Shown here: piece after piece, positions 1 to 7,396 of the stretch
How positions within the stretch are numbered: position 1 is the stretch's first letter
How the letters are laid out: each line of letters begins with the position of its first letter
Origin: JAZGBC01 sp036444495
GTDB lineage: Bacteria; Pseudomonadota; Alphaproteobacteria; Kiloniellales; J153
Direction: 5' to 3'
Length of the DNA stretch: 27,562 bases
Assembly: GCA_036444495.1 (NCBI GenBank)
Contig: JAZGBC010000110.1
Span: forward strand, 1 to 27,562
The notes under the pieces: generated by a model
Told to the model about the DNA's origin: nothing
Databases searched by the model: none
Seen by the model: only the letters and a program-made list of their open reading frames with translations
Made by a program: the position numbers and the translations under genes

Positions 1-2
1 TG

Positions 3-536
3 CCGCCCGTCGTGCACGTGGACAGCGACGCGCCGCTGCATTCGGACGTGGACGGCTCGCTCATCACCGACGAGATGTGGGGCATCTACTACAAGCCGGA
101 CTTCAACTTCGGCGGCATCCAGGGCGGCGCCATGCCGGTCAACGTGGAGACGCCCGCCGACCAGGTGGCGATCGACCCCTACGGGCCCGAATCACCCGAG
201 TTCGTGGTGGACGACAACTTCGCCCACATGTGGTGCTCGGCGCTGGCCTTCTGCCAGAAGCGCTTCGAAGGCCAGATCGAGCACTACAAGAACCACGAGC
301 CCTCGGGGGGCCTGGGCTGCTTCACGCCCGACTCCTTCCCCGTCTTCGACCGCTTCCGCGAGAACGTCTTCGTCATCGCCGATTCGAACCACGGCTACAA
401 GATGATCGGCGTCGGCAAGCTGGTCGCCGAGGAATTGCTGGGCGGCACAAGCGCGCTGCTCGAACCCTTCCGCTTCTCGCGCTACGCGGAAGGCAAGCTG
501 CACCCCACGAGCCACAGCCCATTCCCGTGGAGCTAG
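3..536 (+). CDS. FAD-dependent oxidoreductase, DAO family (C-terminal part)
   Basis: This is the C-terminal 177 residues of a flavin oxidoreductase of the D-amino-acid oxidase/glycine oxidase superfamily. The start lies left of the window, and the reading frame is open from base 3. The final third carries the typical DAO C-terminal block, with TPDSFPVFDRF followed by ENVFVIADSNHGYKMIGVGK, where the chain returns to the FAD. Enzymes of this family oxidise secondary or N-methylated amines and amino acids; the substrate-binding part is too incomplete to name one. An MttB-family methyltransferase lies 5 kb away, so a role in methylated-amine breakdown is possible, but that is inference. The gene converges with the MFS transporter gene, whose stop is only 24 bp away. 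Confidence 0.8.
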   Translation, partial: PPVVHVDSDAPLHSDVDGSLITDEMWGIYYKPDFNFGGIQGGAMPVNVETPADQVAIDPYGPESPEFVVDDNFAHMWCSALAFCQKRFEGQIEHYKNHEPSGGLGCFTPDSFPVFDRFRENVFVIADSNHGYKMIGVGKLVAEELLGGTSALLEPFRFSRYAEGKLHPTSHSPFPWS

Positions 537-540
537 AGGG

Positions 541-554
541 GGGGGCTAACCCCC
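541..554. terminator. Short GC hairpin between convergent genes
   Basis: GGGGG-CTAA-CCCCC lies in the 24-bp gap between the oxidoreductase stop and the MFS stop. It could serve either gene as a weak terminator. There is no T tract on either side, so the call is tentative. Confidence 0.3.
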
Positions 555-560
555 GCGGCC

Positions 561-1763
561 TTACTCGCCAGCGACTGCCAAACTCGCCGCCTCTTTCCGC
601 CCCGGAAGCAGCAGGCTCGCGGCCGCCACGACGGCGGCGGCCAGCGCCAGGGCCGTATAGAGCCACACGAAGCCGTTGCCGCCTGCCGCGCCCGGTGAAT
701 ACAGCCAAGCCACGAGCGGCACCGCGGCGGCGCTGATGCCCAGCGAAAGCACGTATTTCACGGCGTAGATGCGCCCGCGCCACTCGGCCGCGCCGTACTG
801 CGCCACCATGGTGTCGTGCACCGGGATCTCGCCGAAGACCAGCGGCATGACCAGGAAGCCGAGCAGCAGCAGCGGCCAACCCGCAAACTGCGCGAGCAGT
901 ATGAAAAGCAGCAACTGACCGCCGGCCAGGGCCAGCATCAAGGCGCGCGGCGCCACGCGGTCCACGGCGCGCCCCGTGACGATCTGGGCAAAGGCGGCGA
1001 TGGCGAAGATGCCGGCGGCCAGCGTGCCCGCGGAGAGAGCGCCGCCGCCCCCATCACCCAGCCCCTCCGCCAGCATCTTTGGCAGGGCCACGGTCATGAC
1101 GCTGAAGACCAGGCCGCCGAAGAGCGAGGCCAGCCCCACGAAGACAAAGACCCGCCGGACCAGCGCCGGGCTGGCCGGACGCGCCGCCCGGAGCGCGGGC
1201 CGCCCGCCGGCCGCGACCTTATTGCGGATCAGCAACAGGAACGCCAGTCCGGTCACTATCGCCAGCACACCCGGCAGGGCGAAGGCGGCGCGCCAACTCC
1301 ACCAGGTGCCGAGCGCGCCGGCGATGAGCGGCGCCGCCGCCACGCCCATGTTGCCCCAGACGCCGTTGACGCCCAGCGCCCGGCCGACCGCGCCCGCCTC
1401 CTCCGCCACCATGGCGATGCCGACGGGATGGTAGATCGAGGCGAAGAGGCCGATCACCATGAGCCCGCCGGCCAGCTCCCAGGGTGTGGAGGCTAAGCTG
1501 GTGAGCAGCGCCCCGGCGCCCAGCCCCAGGAACATGAGCGCCAGCAGCCCCGGTTTGCTCCAGCGGTCGCCCAGCCAGCCGGCGGGCAGCGTGCCGGCCG
1601 CGAAGGCCACGAAGCCGGCGGTCGACGGCAGCAGCAGCTCGCCGTAATCGCGCTGCAGCTCCACCTCCAACACCAGCACCACGGTGGGGTAGAGCAGCAG
1701 GAAGAGATGGGTGTAGGCGTGGCCCAGGTTGAGGAACAGAAAGCGCAGGCGTGCGTGCGGCAT
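561..1763 (-). CDS. MFS transporter, fosmidomycin-resistance (FSR)-like
   Basis: A 400-residue integral membrane protein of the major facilitator superfamily with about twelve hydrophobic segments. The first half contains GWLGDRWSKPG, the cytoplasmic loop 2-3 signature, and IYHPVGIAMVAE, a YHPVG motif characteristic of the fosmidomycin-resistance subgroup. Length is normal for the family. The likely role is proton-driven export of a small molecule across the inner membrane; the substrate is unknown. The start is supported by AGGA six bases upstream. The LysR gene ends only 11 bp upstream on the same strand, so the two probably share a transcript and the regulator probably controls this exporter. 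Confidence 0.85.
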   Translation of the reverse strand: MPHARLRFLFLNLGHAYTHLFLLLYPTVVLVLEVELQRDYGELLLPSTAGFVAFAAGTLPAGWLGDRWSKPGLLALMFLGLGAGALLTSLASTPWELAGGLMVIGLFASIYHPVGIAMVAEEAGAVGRALGVNGVWGNMGVAAAPLIAGALGTWWSWRAAFALPGVLAIVTGLAFLLLIRNKVAAGGRPALRAARPASPALVRRVFVFVGLASLFGGLVFSVMTVALPKMLAEGLGDGGGGALSAGTLAAGIFAIAAFAQIVTGRAVDRVAPRALMLALAGGQLLLFILLAQFAGWPLLLLGFLVMPLVFGEIPVHDTMVAQYGAAEWRGRIYAVKYVLSLGISAAAVPLVAWLYSPGAAGGNGFVWLYTALALAAAVVAAASLLLPGRKEAASLAVAGE

Positions 1764-1774
1764 GCGCGATCCTA

Positions 1775-2680
1775 TCAGGACCCGCGCCCCGCTTCATCCG
1801 CCTTGAGCTCGGCGAGCAGGAAATCGCGGAAGGCCTGGACGTTGGGTTTCTCGAAATTGCGCGGCGGCGCGACCAGGTAGTAGGCGTTGTCGGCGTCGAG
1901 GTCGATGTCGAAGGGCTGGACCAGGAGCCCGGCCTCCAGGTCTTTGCGGATCAGGCTTGCCAATCCAAGCGCCACCCCCTGGCCGTCGATTGCCGCCTGA
2001 TGCACGACGCTGGGATCGTCGATCATGGGACCGCGCCGCGCATCGACCTCCTGGGCGCCGGCCAGCGCCAGCCACTGCGCCCATTCGATGTAGTCGCGTG
2101 CGTGCAGCAGGCTGTGGTGGCGCAGGTCCGCCGGTTCCTTCAAGGGGTGCGGCTCCGCCAGCAGCGCCGGGCTGCACACCGGGACCAGACCGGCGCGCAT
2201 CAGATAGACCGCCTCCACGCCGGGCCAGACACCGCCGCCCCAGCGCACCGCGGCGTCCACCTCGTCGCGCGCGAAATCCACGAGCTGGATCGAATGGTGC
2301 AGGCGTAGCTCGATCTCCGGATGCAGGGCCCAGAAACGCCCGAGGCGCTGGGCCAGCCACTTGACGCCGAAGGTAGGGGCCAGGCTGAGGGTCAGGCCCC
2401 GGCCGCCCCCTTGGCCGCGCAGCGCCTCGGCCGCCTCGGCGATGGCATCCAGGGCCTCGCCCGCCACGGGCAAGAGCGCCCGCCCTTCCTCCGTGAGCGC
2501 CAGCTTGCGCGTCATGCGCCGGAACAGGCTCACCCCCAGGTCCTCCTCGAGCGCCTTGACCTGATGGCTCACGGCGGCCTGGGTGACGAAGAGCTCCTCG
2601 GCGGCCTTGGTGAAGGAAAGATGCCGGGCGCCGGCCTCGAAGGCGCGCAGGGCATTGAGCGGGGGCAGGCGGCGGGCCAT
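1775..2680 (-). CDS. LysR-family transcriptional regulator (GcvA-like)
   Basis: A 301-residue LysR-type regulator. Residues 5-65 form the winged helix-turn-helix, with LNALRAFEAGARHLSFTKAA and then the recognition region around VTQAAVSHQVKALEE. The opening 'PPLNALRAFEA' and 'LSFTKAAEELFVTQAAVSHQVK' are typical of the GcvA branch. The remainder is the periplasmic-binding-like effector domain. It sits directly upstream of the MFS gene on the same strand, and a dyad of LTTR-box form lies 8 bp upstream of its start, which suggests autoregulation. The inducer cannot be read from the sequence. Confidence 0.92.
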   Translation of the reverse strand: MARRLPPLNALRAFEAGARHLSFTKAAEELFVTQAAVSHQVKALEEDLGVSLFRRMTRKLALTEEGRALLPVAGEALDAIAEAAEALRGQGGGRGLTLSLAPTFGVKWLAQRLGRFWALHPEIELRLHHSIQLVDFARDEVDAAVRWGGGVWPGVEAVYLMRAGLVPVCSPALLAEPHPLKEPADLRHHSLLHARDYIEWAQWLALAGAQEVDARRGPMIDDPSVVHQAAIDGQGVALGLASLIRKDLEAGLLVQPFDIDLDADNAYYLVAPPRNFEKPNVQAFRDFLLAELKADEAGRGS

Positions 2681-2687
2681 GGCGTCT

Positions 2688-2710
2688 ATGGATAAATTTA
2701 ACTAATCCAT
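2688..2710. promoter_or_regulatory. Candidate LysR-type operator (T-N11-A dyad)
   Basis: ATGGAT, 11 bp, then ATCCAT forms a perfect 6-bp inverted repeat whose inner bases are exactly T-N11-A, the classical LTTR box. It starts 8 bp upstream of the LysR start codon and lies in the 145-bp AT-richer gap shared with the divergent DUF1127 gene. Autoregulation by the adjacent LysR protein is the natural inference. Confidence 0.5.
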
Positions 2711-2825
2711 CGGATGAGAAACGATCGTTTGTCGCCCGCGAAATATCGGCCTATTTCCTTAGTCAGTCAAATAATTCTCATGGGCGTCCTGCTGGCGCCC
2801 CGCGAAAGAAAGGATTAGGTGGATT

Positions 2826-3242
2826 ATGGTCGGATTGCTCATCTCCTCCATCGCCCGGGCCGGTGGAATCGAGGTCTCGCCGAACGCCCGATTGGGCCCC
2901 GCGCCCTCGGCAACCCCCTCGCAGCCCCGCCGGCCGGGCCTCATCCGGCGCATTTCCCGCTCCCTGACCCAGGCGGCCTGGCGGCTCCTCTGCCGGATCC
3001 AGACCCGGCGCCGGGCCCGGACGGCGATCCGCGAGCTTCGGGCGTTGCCCGACCGCACCCTCCGGGACATCGGCCTGCCGCGCAGCGAAATCCGCGCGGC
3101 CGTAGCGGCCCTGCTTTCCGGAGACAAGGCATCAGCGGCGGGTCCTGCCTCAACCGCCAAGCAGAAGCCGGGCGCGGAACTGCTGCCCTTCGCGCCACGC
3201 CGCCGGCCGGCCAAGATCGGGCCTTGCGAGCGCGCCGCCTGA
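2826..3242 (+). CDS. DUF1127 domain protein
   Basis: A 138-residue basic protein. Residues about 60-95 match the DUF1127 motif: a helix with RTAIRELRALPDRTLRDIGL followed by PRSEIRAAV. The domain is common in alpha- and gammaproteobacteria, usually as 45-70-residue proteins, and some short members are known RNA-binding regulators of phosphate and carbon metabolism. This copy has about 55 extra residues before the domain and a proline-rich basic tail after it. The start at ATG 2826 is preceded by AGGTGG about five bases upstream. It is divergent from the LysR gene. Confidence 0.8.
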   Translation: MVGLLISSIARAGGIEVSPNARLGPAPSATPSQPRRPGLIRRISRSLTQAAWRLLCRIQTRRRARTAIRELRALPDRTLRDIGLPRSEIRAAVAALLSGDKASAAGPASTAKQKPGAELLPFAPRRRPAKIGPCERAA

Positions 3243-3279
3243 AGCCGGCAGAGCCAACAGCGGGCCTCGCCCTTCGTCC

Positions 3280-3360
3280 CTCGGCAAGCTCGGGATGAGG
3301 AGGCTCAGGGTGAGGCCCTTTGGTATGACACCCAGCCCCTCATCCTGAGCCTGTCGAAGG
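3280..3360. repeat. Imperfect palindromic intergenic repeat
   Basis: The left arm at 3280-3300 (CTCGGCAAGCTCGGGATGAG and one more G) and the right arm at 3338-3360 (CATCCTGAGCCTGTCGAAGG at its end) are inverted copies with about 4 mismatches in 21. The sequence type 'TCATCCTGAGC-TGTCGAAGGATG' is a familiar dispersed intergenic repeat of alphaproteobacteria. It sits between the convergent DUF1127 and amidotransferase genes and may also act in transcript termination. Confidence 0.7.
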
Positions 3361-3398
3361 ATGGGGGCGAGATGACGTTCACATGTACTCGGAGCAGC

Positions 3399-4085
3399 CT
3401 ACTCCAGCCAGTGGTCGAGGAAGTCCTCGAGCCAGGCCTCCAGCGGCGCATCGAAGCGCGCCGCATCGGCCAACTGGCGCTCGGGCGGATGGGCGCCCGG
3501 GTTCTCCAGCATGTGCGCCGCACTGTCCATCCAGCGCGTCATGACGGGCACCGAGACCTCGGGGTGGAACTGCAGGGCGTAGACCTTGTCGCCGTAGCGG
3601 AAGGCCTGGTTCGGAAAGACCGGCCCGCACGCCAGGAGTTCGGCGCCCGCGGGCAGGTCGAAGCCTTCCTTGTGCCAGTGGTAGACGTGGCTCAGGCCGT
3701 CGACGAAACCCTCGGCCCCGCCGCTCGGCGTAATCGGCGTATAGCCGATCTCGTACAGGCCCTCGCCATGGAAGCGGACCTCCGCGCCCAGCACGCGCGC
3801 CAGGAGCTGCCCGCCCAGGCAGATTCCGAGAAAGGGCTGGCCGGTCTTCAGCCAGCGGCCGATCCAGTCCAGCTCCGCCTTGATATGGGGCAGGGTTCCG
3901 TCGTCGTTGGCGCTTTCCGCCCCACCATAGACCACCACCGCGTCGAATCCCTCGGGCTCGGGCAGGGTCTCGCCCTTGCCCGGGCCGCACCAGTCGATGC
4001 GGCAGCCCATCCCGCTAAGCCGCGCCGAGGCGCGGTCGTCGCGGTGGCCGACCGGGTGATCGATCAGGAGCATCCGTTTGCTCAT
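3399..4085 (-). CDS. Class I glutamine amidotransferase (GMP-synthase-type domain)
   Basis: A 228-residue stand-alone class I glutamine amidotransferase domain. The nucleophile elbow GICLGGQ places the catalytic cysteine at residue 89, and LQFHPEV supplies His174 and Glu176, completing the Cys-His-Glu triad. Such single-domain proteins resemble the amidotransferase part of GMP synthase but usually have unknown partners; some hydrolyse gamma-glutamyl compounds. Its start codon overlaps the stop of the ferredoxin-like gene by four bases (ATGA), so the two are translationally coupled. The acceptor substrate is unknown. Confidence 0.85.
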   Translation of the reverse strand: MSKRMLLIDHPVGHRDDRASARLSGMGCRIDWCGPGKGETLPEPEGFDAVVVYGGAESANDDGTLPHIKAELDWIGRWLKTGQPFLGICLGGQLLARVLGAEVRFHGEGLYEIGYTPITPSGGAEGFVDGLSHVYHWHKEGFDLPAGAELLACGPVFPNQAFRYGDKVYALQFHPEVSVPVMTRWMDSAAHMLENPGAHPPERQLADAARFDAPLEAWLEDFLDHWLE

Positions 4086-4774
4086 GGCGCCGCCCCCGCC
4101 AAACGGGCTTCGAGGAAATGCGCCATGTGGAAGCGCGCCTGCGCCGGCTCATAGAGATAGTCCCGGCCAACGGGACAGGCCCGCCGCGCCAAGCAGGAAC
4201 GCTCCATGCAGTCCGCGCCCGCGGCGGAGCCGATATGGGCGACACAGGCCGGCACGTCGTAGCCCCCGGCCGTGAAGGCCCCCACCGGACAGGCAGACAG
4301 GCAGGGCTTGTCGGGGCAGGTGTCGCAAGGGCGCGGGCGGGCGTCGCGCGGCGGCAGCTCGATCTCCTCGGCGAAGGCGAGCGCGCCGCGATAGGCGTGC
4401 CACAGGCCATAATCGGGATGGATCAGCATGCCGAGCGGCGACTCGGCCAGTCCCTCGGCCCGCTTGGCCCAGGAGATGAAGGGCAGGTAGGGCGGCCCGC
4501 CGAAGGGAAAGAGCGCGCCCGCCCCCCACTGGTCCGCCAGATCGCCGAGCACCCGCGCGCTCCAGCGGTTCAAGGGATCGGGCTTGCCGTCGAACTCGGG
4601 CGCCTGCGCGAAAACATCCCACATGCCCGGCCCCGCGTTGCCGGCCAGCACGAGGCTGCGCGCTTCCCTCCCGCCGGCAAGCGGCGGCACGCCGTCGCTC
4701 GCGCCCGGATGGAAACCGCCGCGGGCGATCAAGCCCTGCGCGCCAAGGCCCGCCTTTATGGTCGCGTAGTCCAT
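4082..4774 (-). CDS. Dicluster 4Fe-4S ferredoxin-like protein
   Basis: A 230-residue protein whose C-terminal third has a two-cluster ferredoxin pattern: Cys150-X2-Cys153-X4-Cys158-X3-Cys162-Pro, then Cys177, Cys189, Cys194 and Cys200-Pro. The arrangement resembles the ferredoxin region of epoxyqueuosine-reductase-like proteins, but the cobalamin-binding part of QueG is not evident. The N-terminal 140 residues, with GNAGPGMWDVFAQAPEF, match nothing I can name. It is probably a cytoplasmic electron carrier or redox enzyme working with the co-transcribed ABM protein and amidotransferase. The gap to the ABM stop is 15 bp. Confidence 0.75.
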   Translation of the reverse strand: MDYATIKAGLGAQGLIARGGFHPGASDGVPPLAGGREARSLVLAGNAGPGMWDVFAQAPEFDGKPDPLNRWSARVLGDLADQWGAGALFPFGGPPYLPFISWAKRAEGLAESPLGMLIHPDYGLWHAYRGALAFAEEIELPPRDARPRPCDTCPDKPCLSACPVGAFTAGGYDVPACVAHIGSAAGADCMERSCLARRACPVGRDYLYEPAQARFHMAHFLEARLAGAAP

Positions 4775-4789
4775 GGGCTCACGCCTTGC

Positions 4790-5113
4790 TCATGCCTGCT
4801 CCGGCCGGCCGCTCGCCAGGTCGTAGTCGCGGAACACCTCGGCGACCCGGATGCGGTAATCCTTGAAGATGCCACGGCGGCCCTCGTCCTGCGCGCCCTT
4901 GTGGTCGGGGCGCCGGTACCAGGCCTCGACCGCCTCCCGGTCGCGCCAGAACGACAGCGACACGAACTTGTTTTCCGTGGTCAGACTCTGGAAACGCTCG
5001 ATCGAGAGGAAGCCCTCTGCCTCATCCAGCTCGGCGCGCAACTCCGCCGCCAGCTCGAAGTAGCGTTCGCCCCGTTCCGGATCGATTTCGACCTCGAAAA
5101 TCACCGCGATCAT
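4790..5113 (-). CDS. ABM-domain (antibiotic biosynthesis monooxygenase family) protein
   Basis: A 107-residue protein with the dimeric alpha/beta-barrel ABM fold: the first strand MIAVIFEVEI, the motif EGFLSIERFQSLTTENKFVS, and SFWRDREAVEAWYR. Members include cofactor-free monooxygenases, haem-degrading enzymes and many proteins of unknown function. I place the start at 5113. The open frame continues upstream, but those codons run through a palindromic intergenic repeat (translating as MPGLDPGIQ and LDPRVKPEGD), a classic false extension. It heads an apparent operon with the ferredoxin-like and amidotransferase genes. Confidence 0.8.
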   Translation of the reverse strand: MIAVIFEVEIDPERGERYFELAAELRAELDEAEGFLSIERFQSLTTENKFVSLSFWRDREAVEAWYRRPDHKGAQDEGRRGIFKDYRIRVAEVFRDYDLASGRPEQA

Positions 5114-5162
5114 GGTTTCGCCTTTCCCGCCCCTACGCCGGCGACCTTCGAATAAACACTGT

Positions 5163-5283
5163 TTGTCACCCTCGGGCTTGACCCGAGGGTCCAGTAAACC
5201 GGTAGAGCCAGACAATAGGGGTTCTGGAATTGACAGGTAACCGAGGTTGGCCTGGATGCCCGGGTCAAGCCCGGGCATGACAA
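5163..5283. repeat. MITE-like unit of two inverted hairpins
   Basis: A 121-bp unit bounded by TTGTCA (5163-5168) and its complement TGACAA (5278-5283). The left half holds hairpin ACCCTCGGG-cttga-CCCGAGGGT (5168-5190), and the right half holds ATGCCCGGG-tcaag-CCCGGGCAT (5256-5278). Read in reverse complement, the right end matches the left one, sharing TTGTCA, the CTTGACCC loop and CCAG. It lies 50 bp upstream of the ABM start. This is a common alphaproteobacterial palindromic repeat type; no coding capacity is evident. Confidence 0.75.
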
Positions 5284-5395
5284 GGGAGTAAAGAGCGGCA
5301 TTAAGCGAAAGCCTCCGACAAACCGCCCCCATCATGCCATTCCGGCCGGCGCCGCCCAAGGCCGGACAGGGATCAATCCTTGATTTGGGTAGGGT

Positions 5396-6925
5396 TCAAG
5401 CCGCCCGGCGGGCGATCTCTTCCTTGCGCTTGGCGACGAAGGCCTCGAGCGCCTCGGCCACGCCCGGGTCGAGCGGGGGCTGCTCGTAGGATTCGAGCAG
5501 GGACTTCCAGATCGCGGTGGCGCGCTGGGTCGCGGTCCGGGCGCCGGCCTCCTCCCAGGTCTCGAAGTTGCGCCAGTCCGCCAGCATGGGCTGATAGAAG
5601 GCCGTCTCGTAACGCTCCAGGGTATGGGCGGCGCCGAAGAAATGCCCGCCGGGACCCACTTCGCGGATGGCCTCCAGGCCCAGGGTGTCGTCGTTCACCT
5701 CGATGGGCGAAAGCACTTCGCTCATCATCTGGAGCATTTCCGCATCCAGGATGATCTTCTCGTAGGAAGCCGTCAGGCCCCCCTCCATCCAGCCGGCCGC
5801 GTGATAGACCATGTTGGCGTGGCCCATCACGGCGGCCCAGATGGACATCTGGGATTCGTAGGCGGCCTGGGCGTCCACCAGGTTGCTGGCGCTGGCGTTG
5901 CTCGAACGGTAGGGCAGACCGTAGCGGCGCGCGAACTGCCCGCCGGCCAAGGTCGCCTTGGTGTTCTCCGGCGTGCCGAAAGCCGGCGCGCCGGATTTCA
6001 TGTCCACGTTGGAGGTGAAGGCTCCGTAGACGACCGGCGCACCAGGGCGCACGATCTGCGTGAGCGCGATGCCCGCCAGCGCCTCGGCGTTCTGCTGGGC
6101 CAGCGCCGCCGGCAAGGTCACCGGGGTCATGGCGCCCATCAGCGTAAAGGGCGTTACCACCACCACCTGGCCACAGCGCGCCATTGCCATGAGGCCATCG
6201 GCCATGGGGCCGTCCAGGCGGCGCGGAGAATTGATGTTGATGTTGGTGATGACGGCCGGCGAGTCGATGAGATCCTCGCGGGTCAAGCCGCGGGAAATCG
6301 CCGCGATGTCGATACCGTCGAGCGCGCGTTCGGCGCCGATCGACGTGCAACCGAAGACGCGGTCGGTGTAGGTGACATTGGCCAGATAGCAATCGAGATG
6401 CCGCGTCTCGGCTGGCAGTTCGACCGGCGCGACGGGCTGGTTGCCGATGGTGTGAATGATGTTGAGGCTCTGGGCCAAACGCAGCAGATCACAGTAATCC
6501 GAATAGTTGCCCACACGGCGGCCGCGCTCGGCGTCGTGTACGTTGGGCGGCCCGCTGACCAGGGCGAAGTTGACATTGTTGCCGCCCAGCGTGACGCGGC
6601 GTTCCGGGTTCCGCGGCGTCAGCGTCACCTCCGAGGGCGCCTTCCCGATCAGTTCCGCGATCAGGGCCCGGTCGAAGCGCACCATATTGTCCGCGCGCTC
6701 GACCTCGGCCCCCGCCGCGGCCAAGAGATCGAGCGCCTCATCGCTCATGACCTCGATGCCGAGATCTTCCAGGATGTGCATCGAGGCGTCGTGGATCGCC
6801 TCGACTTGGTCCTCGCCGAGGACCTCGAGCGGCTTGTAGGGATTGGTGATGGAACGCCAGGGCAATTGCCCGATGGCCGTGGCCTCGCGGCGCCGGGTAC
6901 TGCGTTTTCGCTTGCCGCGGGCCAT
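5396..6925 (-). CDS. MttB-superfamily (non-pyrrolysine) corrinoid methyltransferase
   Basis: A 509-residue member of the trimethylamine methyltransferase (MttB) superfamily. Recognisable blocks are LEDLGIEVMSDEALDLL, the motif SGPPNVHD, the conserved centre with ITNININSPRRLDGPMADG, and GPGGHFFGAAHTLER near the C-terminus. There is no in-frame amber codon, so this is not the pyrrolysine enzyme. Non-pyrrolysine homologues include glycine-betaine and other quaternary-amine methyltransferases that pass a methyl group to a corrinoid protein. A fitting corrinoid protein lies at 25293-26000, 18 kb away rather than adjacent. The basic N-terminus (RGKRKRSTRRR) is unusual. AGGA precedes the start by five bases. 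A 63-codon gene lies 210 bp upstream on the same strand. The methyl donor is unknown. Confidence 0.85.
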   Translation of the reverse strand: MARGKRKRSTRRREATAIGQLPWRSITNPYKPLEVLGEDQVEAIHDASMHILEDLGIEVMSDEALDLLAAAGAEVERADNMVRFDRALIAELIGKAPSEVTLTPRNPERRVTLGGNNVNFALVSGPPNVHDAERGRRVGNYSDYCDLLRLAQSLNIIHTIGNQPVAPVELPAETRHLDCYLANVTYTDRVFGCTSIGAERALDGIDIAAISRGLTREDLIDSPAVITNININSPRRLDGPMADGLMAMARCGQVVVVTPFTLMGAMTPVTLPAALAQQNAEALAGIALTQIVRPGAPVVYGAFTSNVDMKSGAPAFGTPENTKATLAGGQFARRYGLPYRSSNASASNLVDAQAAYESQMSIWAAVMGHANMVYHAAGWMEGGLTASYEKIILDAEMLQMMSEVLSPIEVNDDTLGLEAIREVGPGGHFFGAAHTLERYETAFYQPMLADWRNFETWEEAGARTATQRATAIWKSLLESYEQPPLDPGVAEALEAFVAKRKEEIARRAA

Positions 6926-7135
6926 GGACGTCCTACTCCGTGCGCCGTTGCGAGACGGGTGGGAGAAGCCGCGCGGACAAAGCCCAAAAGCCCGTCACAG
7001 GCACCGCAATAAAACTCCGACTCATTACCCGACTCGGACCGGCCAAGTCTTTCAGTAAGTTGCCGTGCGGATTGTCCCGCAGACGACGTGAATTATTCTT
7101 TTAATGGCGTTTCGGTGACGCAGGCCGGCCGGAGA

Positions 7136-7327
7136 TCACTCGCCGATGGGCTTGCCCGTCTTCTCGTGGGCCAGCACGTGTTTGAGGATACCGTCCCAGG
7201 CGTTGGCCTGGCAGGCCTGCACCGCGCCCGCGTAGCCCAGGCTGGAAACCAGCGACTGTGCCAGCGCCTGCTGGCCAGTCTCCTCGCCGCCAAATCCCCA
7301 GTTGGGGTGGCCGCCTCGCGACGTCAT
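7136..7327 (-). CDS. Small protein of unknown function, 63 residues
   Basis: I do not recognise this family. The case for a real gene is the strong Shine-Dalgarno GGGAGGA four bases before the ATG, codon usage matching the neighbours, and the absence of another gene on either strand. The predicted product starts MTSRGGHPNWGFGGEETGQQ, continues as a mostly helical stretch (ALAQSLVSSLGYAGAVQACQ) and ends with WDGILKHVLAHEKTGKPIGE. It has no signal peptide, no membrane segment and a single cysteine. It is transcribed toward the MttB-like gene, with a 210-bp gap, and diverges from hutH. It could be an accessory factor for either, but that is speculation. Confidence 0.6.
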   Translation of the reverse strand: MTSRGGHPNWGFGGEETGQQALAQSLVSSLGYAGAVQACQANAWDGILKHVLAHEKTGKPIGE

Positions 7328-7339
7328 GTCATCCTCCCG

Positions 7340-7356
7340 CGAGCCTGCCTGGCTCG
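7340..7356. other. Short hairpin in hutH upstream region
   Basis: CGAGCC-tgcct-GGCTCG forms a 6-bp stem just upstream of the ribosome binding site of the 63-codon gene, within its probable 5' leader. It may affect leader structure. The short stem makes function uncertain. Confidence 0.25.
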
Positions 7357-7380
7357 GGTTGCCTCTCCCTAAACCTTACC

Positions 7381-7396
7381 CCGAAACGGGTTTCGG
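7381..7396. promoter_or_regulatory. Candidate operator, 7-bp dyad CCGAAAC-GG-GTTTCGG
   Basis: A perfect 7-bp inverted repeat with a 2-bp centre lies in the 248-bp gap between hutH and the divergent 63-codon gene. Compact dyads of the form GAAAC..GTTTC resemble LacI-family operators. No LacI-type gene is in the window, so the cognate regulator is unknown. Confidence 0.4.

Noticed and set aside
5114..5359. N-terminal 82-codon extension of the ABM protein
   Set aside because: It reads through a palindromic repeat unit (MPGLDPGIQ, LDPRVKPEGD), a known false-extension pattern; the domain begins at 5113.
5396..6925. Pyrrolysine-containing MttB
   Set aside because: There is no in-frame TAG within the gene, and no pyl genes are seen.
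7017..7035. Direct repeat CCGACTC-N5-CCGACTC upstream of the MttB-like gene
   Set aside because: Possible regulatory site, but short and without symmetry or a known regulator.
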